Of a DNA stretch of 64,000 bases, positions 54,860-61,837 are shown one piece after another. Origin of the DNA: JAMXLO01 sp963726125 (GTDB lineage Bacteria > Pseudomonadota > Alphaproteobacteria > Acetobacterales > Acetobacteraceae); contig CAVSBG010000009.1 of the NCBI GenBank assembly GCA_963726125.1, forward strand, positions 434,001 through 498,000, read 5' to 3'. A program made the translations under genes and the position numbers. The number at the start of each line of letters is the position of its first letter. Within the stretch, counting starts at the first letter, position 1. The notes beneath the pieces are model-generated. The model was not told the DNA's origin and searched no databases. It saw nothing but the letters and a program-made list of their open reading frames with translations.

Positions 54860-55866
54860 GCGCGCCTCGCCGTGAAGCGGGCGGCCTGAGCCTGCGCCTG
54901 CAACGCCAACCGGCAAACGTTGAATGTCTGGCGCTGCGGCATGGCAGTTTCCGTGCGTTCCGCGATGTCGCGCAGGAAGTCGCGATAGTAGGTCACCGGC
55001 AGTTTGCTGCAATCGACGTAGCGCGTGGCGGTGCGATTGACGACGAACATATGGTCAGTGCCTTCACGTCCCTCGATGTCCAGGTTCTTGCGCAGCTCGA
55101 GCGTGCCTTCAGTGCCGACAGCGAAGAAGCGGCCATCACCCCAGGTGGGGAGGCCATCCGGCGTGAACCAGTCCAGCCGCACATAGCCGCGCACCGATGG
55201 CGTGGCCAGCACAAGCTCCGCAAAATCCTCGAACCCTGTGGGCTCGGTGCCGAACGCGCCGACCGTGCTCTGTACGATCTCCGCATCATCCGCATCCGCG
55301 AACGCCAGGAACTGATCGATCGAGTGCACGCCGATATCGTTGATGATGCCGCCGTACGCCGGCTTGTCGAAGAACCACGCCGGCCGCAGCGCGCGGTTCA
55401 AGCGGTGCGGCGCCAGCGAGGTCGTGTGTACCAGCCGCCCGATCTCACCCGAGCGCACAATGCGCAGCGCCTGCTGGATCGCCGGCGACGCCAGCCGGCC
55501 GATGCAGATCGACCAGATCCGCCGCGTTTCGGCGACTGCGCGTTCCACTACCGCGAGTTGTTCAGGCGTCGTGATGCCGGGCTTGTCCACCATCACGTCC
55601 TTGCCACACCGCATCGCCGCGATGGCGAGTTCGGCGCGATCACACGGCCGCGCGGCGATCACCACGAAGTCGATCGATGGATCCTCCAGCAACCGCGCTG
55701 TCGCGGACTCCGGCACATGCGGGAAGCGCTTGCGGAAGCCTGCCAGGACGCGAGGATCCGTTGTGTCGGGGTTGTAGCCGACACACTCGGCGCCTTCGTC
55801 CAGCAGGTCCTGCGTCAGGTCATAGATATGGCGATGATCCAGGCCGATCGCAGCGAAGCGCGGCAT
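54856..55866 (-). CDS. Gfo/Idh/MocA-family oxidoreductase
   Basis: This is a 336-residue intact dehydrogenase-like protein. The N-terminal Rossmann region starts PRFAAIGLDHRHIYDLTQDL; its glycine motif is atypical, with GLDHRH in place of a GxGxxG. The lysine motif is KDVMVDKPGITTPEQLAVVE. The C-terminal half has GGIINDIGVHSIDQFLAFAD, the usual active-site histidine. ATG 55866 has GGGAGG seven bases upstream; the longer frame above it is not used. It leads a two-gene unit with the next Gfo/Idh/MocA gene and is divergent from an SDR across 102 bases. The altered nucleotide motif makes the cofactor uncertain. Confidence 0.86.
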   Translation of the reverse strand: MPRFAAIGLDHRHIYDLTQDLLDEGAECVGYNPDTTDPRVLAGFRKRFPHVPESATARLLEDPSIDFVVIAARPCDRAELAIAAMRCGKDVMVDKPGITTPEQLAVVERAVAETRRIWSICIGRLASPAIQQALRIVRSGEIGRLVHTTSLAPHRLNRALRPAWFFDKPAYGGIINDIGVHSIDQFLAFADADDAEIVQSTVGAFGTEPTGFEDFAELVLATPSVRGYVRLDWFTPDGLPTWGDGRFFAVGTEGTLELRKNLDIEGREGTDHMFVVNRTATRYVDCSKLPVTYYRDFLRDIAERTETAMPQRQTFNVCRLALQAQAQAARFTARRA

Positions 55867-55968
55867 GCGTGTACCTCCCGTCGTCGGGCGAACGCTTGCA
55901 CCATCTTCCAAGCTCCGCAACCAAGGTCCAAACTGCGCCACCAACAGGAACCCAAGGGGAGAGACATT

Positions 55969-56715
55969 ATGGTAGACCGTATTGCGGTCATCACAGGCGC
56001 TGGCTCCGGCATCGGGCGTGCGTCCGCGCTGGAACTGATGAACAACGGCTGGTCAGTCGCGTTGGCCGGTCGGCGCAAGGAAATGCTGGAGGAAACCGCT
56101 GGCCTGAAGAAAGCCGGCAAAGCGCTCGTGGTGCCGACGGACGTGACGGAGCCGGACCAGGTTGCCGCGCTGTTCGCCAAGGTGAAGTCGGAATTCGGCC
56201 GCCTCGACATGGTGTTCAACAACGCCGGCGGTGGCACACCAACCACGAACTTCGGCGACTTCACCTACGAGATGTGGCAACGCGTCGTGCAGGTGAACCT
56301 GAATGCGATGTTCCTGTGCGCCAATGCGGCATTCCGCATGATGCGCGACCAGTCACCGCGCGGCGGACGGATCATCAACAACGGCTCGATCTCGGCGCAC
56401 GTTCCCCGCGTGGGTTCCGCGGCCTACACGTCAACCAAGCACGCGGTGACCGGATTGACCAAGTCGATCGCGCTCGACGGCCGCGAGTTCGATATCTGCT
56501 CCTGCCAGATCGACATCGGCAATGCGGCGACCCCAATGACCGCGCGCTCGACCAATGGGCAGATGCAGCCCTATGGCCAGATGGCCGTCGAGCCGCGGAT
56601 GGACGTGACGCATGTGGGGCAGCAGGTCCTGTTCATGAGCAATCTGCCGCTGGAATCGAACGTGCAGTTCGTCACCATCATGGCGACCAAGATGCCGTTC
56701 GTCGGCCGCGGCTAG
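55969..56715 (+). CDS. Short-chain dehydrogenase/reductase
   Basis: This is a 248-residue SDR. It has VITGAGSGIGRASALELMNN for the cofactor, FNNAGGGTPTTNFGD, and the catalytic Ser-Tyr-Lys as NGSISAHVPRVGSAAYTSTK. The C-terminal part has a Met/Gln-rich loop (NGQMQPYGQMAVEPRMDV) not common in the family. AAGGGGAGAG precedes ATG 55969. It shares a 102-base intergenic region with the divergent Gfo/Idh/MocA pair, so joint regulation and a shared pathway are plausible. The substrate is unknown. Confidence 0.9.
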   Translation: MVDRIAVITGAGSGIGRASALELMNNGWSVALAGRRKEMLEETAGLKKAGKALVVPTDVTEPDQVAALFAKVKSEFGRLDMVFNNAGGGTPTTNFGDFTYEMWQRVVQVNLNAMFLCANAAFRMMRDQSPRGGRIINNGSISAHVPRVGSAAYTSTKHAVTGLTKSIALDGREFDICSCQIDIGNAATPMTARSTNGQMQPYGQMAVEPRMDVTHVGQQVLFMSNLPLESNVQFVTIMATKMPFVGRG

Positions 56716-56730
56716 CCCGCACCTCGCGCC

Positions 56731-56773
56731 TACTCCCTCTCCCGCCAAGCGGGGGAGGGTCGGGGAGGGGGTG
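56731..56773. repeat. Dispersed G/C hairpin repeat, copy 4
   Basis: tactccctctcccgc - caa - gcgggggaggg then tcggggagggggtg. It lies between the convergent SDR and S49 protease genes, where a transcription-stop role would be useful but is not shown. Confidence 0.75.
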
Positions 56774-56790
56774 AAGCGTTATTCGCACAG

Positions 56791-57588
56791 TCACCGCCCC
56801 ACTCCCGCCCGCCAACTCCGCTCCTCAACCGCGTCGAATACTGCCTCCACCAGCATGCCCGGCAATCGCCGCAGCAATCCGCGCCGCCGGGGCCGGAACA
56901 CGCGCGACCGCATCTTCTCCCCACCCAGCGTCTTCACCAGGCCATCGACATCGGCAAACCCGTCGATCAGCCCAACTTCCAGCGCACGCTCCCCCAACAT
57001 GAAGCTGCCATCGAACAGCGCGCCTTCATCCCCCGTCAGCTTCGCGCCGCGCCGCGTCCGCACCCAGGCCTTGAATCGTTCGTGCAGCGCATCCAGCAGT
57101 TCCTGAACGAAAGCGACGTCCTCCGGCTTCTCCGGACTGAATGGATCGAGCCGCGCCTTGTTCGCGCCAGCCGTGTAAAGTCGCCGCTCCACACCGAACC
57201 GCGCCAGCATGTCGGGAAAACCAAAACCACCACCGCGCACGCCGATGGAGCCGACGATACTCATCGGGTTCGCGTGGATCTCATCGGCCGCACATGCCAA
57301 CCAATAGCCGCCCGACGCGCCGACCTCGCGGATCACCGCATGGACCCGCACCTTGTGCTCCTCGGCGCGCCGCCGGATGAGCGAGGCGATCAGGTCCGAT
57401 TGCACCGGCGACCCACCGGGACTTTCGATATCCAGAATTACCGGCTGCCCGCGCGCCATGCGGAACGCGCGATCCAGCAACGGCGCCATCGTGCCCATGC
57501 TGACAGTGCCGGGGCGCGGCGAGATCAAGCCGTGCATCTCGACCACGTTGATGCGCGGCTTGCGCCAGAACAGCAGGCGGAATGGCAT
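56791..57588 (-). CDS. S49-family serine protease (SppA-like)
   Basis: This is a 265-residue SppA-type peptidase. The serine nucleophile is Ser92 in REVGASGGYWLACAA and the general-base lysine is Lys144 in YTAGANKARLDPFSPEK. The 52-residue spacing matches Bacillus SppA. It also has VILDIESPGGSPVQSD and NPMSIVGSIGVRGG. It lacks a clear signal peptide or anchor; the short N-terminus begins PFRLLFWRKPRINVVEMHG. ATG 57588 has GGAGG five bases upstream. Signal-peptide or membrane-protein degradation is the expected role. It is divergent from the DctP-like gene. Confidence 0.9.
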   Translation of the reverse strand: MPFRLLFWRKPRINVVEMHGLISPRPGTVSMGTMAPLLDRAFRMARGQPVILDIESPGGSPVQSDLIASLIRRRAEEHKVRVHAVIREVGASGGYWLACAADEIHANPMSIVGSIGVRGGGFGFPDMLARFGVERRLYTAGANKARLDPFSPEKPEDVAFVQELLDALHERFKAWVRTRRGAKLTGDEGALFDGSFMLGERALEVGLIDGFADVDGLVKTLGGEKMRSRVFRPRRRGLLRRLPGMLVEAVFDAVEERSWRAGVGR

Positions 57589-57647
57589 GGGTCCTCCAAT
57601 CGGCGCGGACCATGGCAAGATGGCCTGCATTCCGCCATACACAACGC

Positions 57648-58514
57648 ATGCTTAAACTACACTTCGCCGGTTATCAGCCGGCCCGCTCGGTCCACACGCG
57701 GGGCCTCCATGCTCTCCGCGAGAGTGTAGCCCGCCGCTCTGACGGAGCGCTGGGCATCAGGGTGACCGACAGCATCGTCGCGCAAGGCCGCAAGGCGGCG
57801 GACCTGCTGACCATGGTGGAGAGCGGCGAAATCGACGGATGCTATTTCGCGTCCAGCTATCTGGCGGCACGGGTTCCAGCCCTCGGGGTGTTCGACGAAC
57901 CATTCCAGGCGGGTGCGCGAGACGTGGTCTTTTCCCGGTTGGATGGCAATCAGGGGAGGGCGCTCTCCGAAGAGGTCGCGGCAGCAACCGGCTACCGCGC
58001 GCTGGGGTGGTGGGACAATGGGATCCGGCACATCAGCAACGGCGTGAGGCCGATACGGACCCCGGCGGACTGCGTGGGGCTGCGGTTGCGTACGTTGGAC
58101 AATGCGCGTCACCAGGATGCGTTCCGGCGGCTCGGCTTCCAGCCCATGTTCGTCGACGTGGCGGACCTGGCGCAGGCGGTGGCGGACCGGACGGTGGACG
58201 CCCAGGAAAATCCCCTGACCAACATGATTAATTTCGGCCTCCAGGCGCACCATGCACACGTCAGCATGACCGGGCACCTGCTCGGAATCGCGGTGCTTCT
58301 CATGAATCGGGCGCGCCTCGATGCACTGCCCGAGCCTCTGCGACAGGTCATGCTCGCATGTTCACAAGAATGCGAGCTGGTGCAGCGTCAACTGGCGGTT
58401 GCAGAGGATGTCGAATGCTGCCGGCTACTAATGGATGCCGGGGTCAGCATTATCGAAGCGGATGACATAGATCAGGCTGCATTCCGCACCGCCGCGTTGG
58501 CATCACCATTATGA
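57648..58514 (+). CDS. DctP-like (TRAP-type) solute-binding protein without a signal peptide
   Basis: This is a 288-residue protein with the TRAP-transporter binding-protein fold. It begins LKLHFAGYQPARSVHTRGLH and has MVESGEIDGCYFASSYLAAR. It then has RTPADCVGLRLRTLDNARHQ, with the conserved arginine, and DAQENPLTNMINFGLQAHHA. The mature-like sequence begins right at the start codon, so no export signal exists. Starts at 57582 and 57612 in the same frame do not add one. No TRAP permease genes are near. It is followed 84 bases later, on the same strand, by a REC-EAL gene. It could be a cytoplasmic binder or sensor, or a protein that lost its leader; no function is known. Confidence 0.75.
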   Translation: MLKLHFAGYQPARSVHTRGLHALRESVARRSDGALGIRVTDSIVAQGRKAADLLTMVESGEIDGCYFASSYLAARVPALGVFDEPFQAGARDVVFSRLDGNQGRALSEEVAAATGYRALGWWDNGIRHISNGVRPIRTPADCVGLRLRTLDNARHQDAFRRLGFQPMFVDVADLAQAVADRTVDAQENPLTNMINFGLQAHHAHVSMTGHLLGIAVLLMNRARLDALPEPLRQVMLACSQECELVQRQLAVAEDVECCRLLMDAGVSIIEADDIDQAAFRTAALASPL

Positions 58515-58598
58515 ACCATGTCACCGCATTGAGTTTTAGATGGCCGCGCCCAAATCTGGTAGGCTGACGGGGCAGATTCCAGATTGCAGTCGCATAAT

Positions 58599-59858
58599 AT
58601 GAGACTCATTGTCCTCGACGATGACGGATCAATCACTGATTTCATGGCCGCGGTCGCACGGGACTGCGGCTGGGAAGCGGAAACGGCGACCGAAGAGTTC
58701 GCATTCCGAACGCTGGTGCGCGCCAGGCCGCCGGAGGCCATCCTTCTGGATCTCCAGCTCGGCGAGAGCGATGGAATTTCTCAACTGCATTTCCTGCACA
58801 GCGTGGATTACGCTGGCGCCATCGTGCTCATGAGCGGCTTCGACGCGCGCGTGCTGGCTTCGGCCCAGCATATCGGCGAGTCTCTGGGGCTGAGAATTGT
58901 CGCGCTGATCGAGAAGCCTGCCCGTTTCGCAGAAATCCGCGACGTGATCACGGCAATCCAACGGTCGGTTGCCACCCTGCCGTCGGGAACGTCTGAGATC
59001 GTCCCTGGTGCGGCGCAGGCAAGCGCCGACGCCGTCTCCGCGCAGCAGGTGGGCGCGGCAATTCATGCTGGCCATATGGAATTGCATCTCCAACCCATCG
59101 TTGCTGCCGCCGGCCATGGAGTAGTCAGCGCCGAGGCGCTGATCCGCTGGCGTGATCCGGCGCATGGCCTACTGCCGCCGAGCCACTTCGTGCCGGTCGC
59201 GGAGACCGACGAAGCCGTGATCGATCAGATGACCATGTGGGCAGTGCAGACCGGCGCGGAGCAGTACCGTCGGCTGGCACAAAATGGTTCGGCAATACGG
59301 ATCTTCATCAACATCTCCGGGCGCAACCTCCGGTCGTTGGATTTTCCCGACCGCATGGCCGCGCTGCGCGAACGCATGGCCGTGCCGGATCACGCCATCG
59401 GCCTTGAGATCACCGAAAGTGTCGCGATGGACGATCCGGACGTGACGGAATCGGTGTTGACGCGGCTCCGGCTGAAGGGGTTCCCGGTCGCGCTGGATGA
59501 TTTCGGCACCGGGCATTCGTCGCTGACGGCGCTGCGGCGAATGCCGTTTTCCGCGATCAAAATCGACAAGTCATTCGTGGGTGAACTGCAGAAATCCAGC
59601 GATTCATTCACCATCGTGAAGTCGGTAATCCAGCTCGCGCATGACATGCGGCTCGAGAGCGTGGCGGAGGGCGTGGAGAACGCTGAGGCGGCACGCCTGC
59701 TGACCGAACTGGGGATCGACCATTTGCAGGGATACTATTTCAGCCCTCCGCGACCGTTCGCTTCCTTCACCGCCTGGCTGGATGGCTGGCCGCGCGGTGA
59801 CACGTCAACTCCCAACGCGGGTCAGCCACGTTCGGCGACAAGTATCGCGACCGGATAG
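58599..59858 (+). CDS. Response regulator with EAL domain (cyclic-di-GMP phosphodiesterase)
   Basis: This is a 419-residue protein. The receiver domain (1-120) has the acidic pocket VLDDD, phospho-acceptor Asp51 (ILLDLQLGE) and Lys106 (LIEKPARF). The EAL domain (about 150-400) keeps the catalytic set: Glu179 in SAEALIRW, Asn238 in INIS, Glu270 and Glu273 in EITES, Asp300-Asp301 in ALDDFGTGHSSL, Lys321 in IKIDK, and Glu357 in VAEGVEN. It should therefore be an active c-di-GMP phosphodiesterase gated by phosphorylation. The cognate kinase is not adjacent; the hybrid-type kinase at the right end of the window is one candidate. The end overlaps the convergent methyltransferase gene by 37 bases. 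Confidence 0.94.
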   Translation: MRLIVLDDDGSITDFMAAVARDCGWEAETATEEFAFRTLVRARPPEAILLDLQLGESDGISQLHFLHSVDYAGAIVLMSGFDARVLASAQHIGESLGLRIVALIEKPARFAEIRDVITAIQRSVATLPSGTSEIVPGAAQASADAVSAQQVGAAIHAGHMELHLQPIVAAAGHGVVSAEALIRWRDPAHGLLPPSHFVPVAETDEAVIDQMTMWAVQTGAEQYRRLAQNGSAIRIFINISGRNLRSLDFPDRMAALRERMAVPDHAIGLEITESVAMDDPDVTESVLTRLRLKGFPVALDDFGTGHSSLTALRRMPFSAIKIDKSFVGELQKSSDSFTIVKSVIQLAHDMRLESVAEGVENAEAARLLTELGIDHLQGYYFSPPRPFASFTAWLDGWPRGDTSTPNAGQPRSATSIATG

Positions 59859-60598
59859 GCGTACTCGATCCGCTCGCCCGCCCGACGGACGGGGATGCCC
59901 AACCGATCATCCTCGGCTGACGCGGCGAACATCTCGATGATCTTCACGTCGTCGCCCGGATTGGGGAATGACCGCGCCAGCAAATTCCTGATCTCGTCGC
60001 GGAGCTCATAGAATGTTGCCCGCGGCTCGGGCAGCTTAGCCGTGTCGAACAGAGCTTTCAGTTCACCCAGCGTCAGACAGCGGGCGTGCGACGGATCGCG
60101 CAGCTTCTCGGCGCGGTTCCACTCCGCTGCCTTGGCTGGATCATCGCTGGCATACATGTCGACCACCACGACCCGGCCAGCGGGTGCGCAGACCCGCACC
60201 ATCTCGCGCAGCACACCGAGCGGATCGAGGAAGTGGTGCATCGAAAAGCGGGTCACCACGATATCGAAGGAGCCGTCGGCATACGGCAACGATGTGACGT
60301 CACCGCGATCCCAGGTGACATTGCCGATGCCCTTCTCCTTGGCAAGCTGCGTCGCGCGCTCGAGCATCGCGGGCGTCATGTCGATACCGGTCGCGTGCCC
60401 CACATGCGGTGCGAAGCCGCACACCACAATGCCTCCACCGCACGCAACGTCCAGCAACGTGTTGCCGGCCCGCGGGGCCGCAGCTTCCAAGATCATGCGA
60501 AGCGCGTTCGCGTCGGTGATCGTGCCCGCGGTGCTGAATGGCGTCGCCTGCCGGGTGAACTGGTCCAGGATGCGGTCCTGATGCGTTGTCTGGCTCAT
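59822..60598 (-). CDS. Class I SAM-dependent methyltransferase (UbiE-like)
   Basis: This is a 258-residue methyltransferase. Motif I is LLDVACGGGIVVCGF, motif II is ATGIDMTPAMLERATQL and the catalytic-site region is FDIVVTRFSMHHFLDP. The similarity is to the UbiE/Coq5-type fold rather than to a specific pathway enzyme. It lies eight bases downstream of the amidohydrolase gene on the same strand, suggesting co-transcription. The substrate is unknown. Confidence 0.87.
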   Translation of the reverse strand: MSQTTHQDRILDQFTRQATPFSTAGTITDANALRMILEAAAPRAGNTLLDVACGGGIVVCGFAPHVGHATGIDMTPAMLERATQLAKEKGIGNVTWDRGDVTSLPYADGSFDIVVTRFSMHHFLDPLGVLREMVRVCAPAGRVVVVDMYASDDPAKAAEWNRAEKLRDPSHARCLTLGELKALFDTAKLPEPRATFYELRDEIRNLLARSFPNPGDDVKIIEMFAASAEDDRLGIPVRRAGERIEYAYPVAILVAERG

Positions 60599-60605
60599 GG
60601 TTCTT

Positions 60606-61646
60606 TCATCCCAACCGGTAAATGCGCTGCGCCGTATTGTGGAACAGCGCCAGCCTCTCGTCCGCCGACGCACCGGAGGCGATGCGCTTGAACGCGTTCC
60701 ATAGCGCGACCCAGCCGATGCCCATTTTCTCGACCGGGAAGTTGCTCTCGAACATGCAACGGTGCGCGCCGAAAAGCTCGATGCAGGTCTCCATGTAAGG
60801 TCGCCACAGCGCGGCGAGTTCCTCGGAAGAAGGCGGACGCTCGGCAGCCTGGTAATCCAGCAAGGCCGCCCGCATCATCATGCCGCCAAGTTTCATCGAC
60901 ACATTCGGGCACTGCGCCAGTTCCACCATCGATGCTTTCCATGATCGAAAGATCTCGTCCCGCCGCCCGGTATAGGGACCATATCCAAGGACGCCGCCGA
61001 CATGTCCCATGATGATGTTGGTGGCGGGAAAAGCGCGGGCGAGGTCGATCACATCGGATAGTTGTGTGTGGAACACCCAGGCATCGAGCGACAAGCCGAG
61101 CGCACTCAGCCGCGCCAGCCCGGCGCGAAAGGCAGCGCCGCGATACACGTCCGGGCCAGGCGCGCCGTTGCCGATGATCGGGTCCGCATCCCAGTTGCCG
61201 GAATGGCGAACCCCACGGAACCGGCCGCCGCCGGCCCTGATCTGGGCCTCCAGCACCGCCTCTACCCGATCCCCCAGCGTCAGGTCGGCGAACCCGACAA
61301 TGCCCGCGGCTACCCTGGTCGGTCCATAACCGCCGCTGTCGCTCATTGCCGCGATGCCCGCGACGAATTCCGTCTCGCCGATCGGCCGCATTTCCTCCGG
61401 ACCATTGGCGCGATACATGGCGTGGCACTGCAGGAACACAGTCGCCACCACGTTGTGTCCGGTCCGCAGGTCAGCTTGCAGCTCGTGCAACAGGTAACGA
61501 TGGTCCGGGCGGACCCAGAGATGATGGTGCGTATCGATAATCGTCAGGTCCGGCTCAAGGACCGATTCATCGGGTGCCTTGGCCAGCCACGCCTCATCCG
61601 GGGGAAAAATGCGCCCGAACCGGGTCCGCTGAGCGGGTTGTGCCAA
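60606..61646 (-). CDS. Amidohydrolase family (amidohydrolase-2) protein
   Basis: This is a 346-residue metal-dependent TIM-barrel hydrolase or decarboxylase. The opening metal site is LTIIDTHHHLWVRPDH. It also has RFRGVRHSGNWDADP, TNIIMGHVGGVLGYG with the metal-site histidine, and CMFESNFPVEKMGI with the final acidic residue. TTG 61646 is chosen because AGGGAGG lies five bases upstream and the protein begins AQPAQRTRFGRIFPPDEAWL; the frame stays open further but without support. Members act on lactones, aromatic carboxylates or related compounds; the substrate is unknown. It is paired with a methyltransferase. Confidence 0.87.
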   Translation of the reverse strand: MAQPAQRTRFGRIFPPDEAWLAKAPDESVLEPDLTIIDTHHHLWVRPDHRYLLHELQADLRTGHNVVATVFLQCHAMYRANGPEEMRPIGETEFVAGIAAMSDSGGYGPTRVAAGIVGFADLTLGDRVEAVLEAQIRAGGGRFRGVRHSGNWDADPIIGNGAPGPDVYRGAAFRAGLARLSALGLSLDAWVFHTQLSDVIDLARAFPATNIIMGHVGGVLGYGPYTGRRDEIFRSWKASMVELAQCPNVSMKLGGMMMRAALLDYQAAERPPSSEELAALWRPYMETCIELFGAHRCMFESNFPVEKMGIGWVALWNAFKRIASGASADERLALFHNTAQRIYRLG

Positions 61647-61837
61647 GGCCGCCTCCCTTTCTACGACAGTCACCCACCTAGCACGCCCGGGATCAACCGG
61701 CGACCGGTGTGCGTGTCGTTCCACGACCGTGGGCTCTTGTCGCTTTTTTGCACCATTCCGTAGTGGAATGGGCTATCGTTGCCGCTTCAGCGCACGGCAC
61801 GAACGGGGCGTGCCGGGTACCCACCAAGGAGGGGCTG

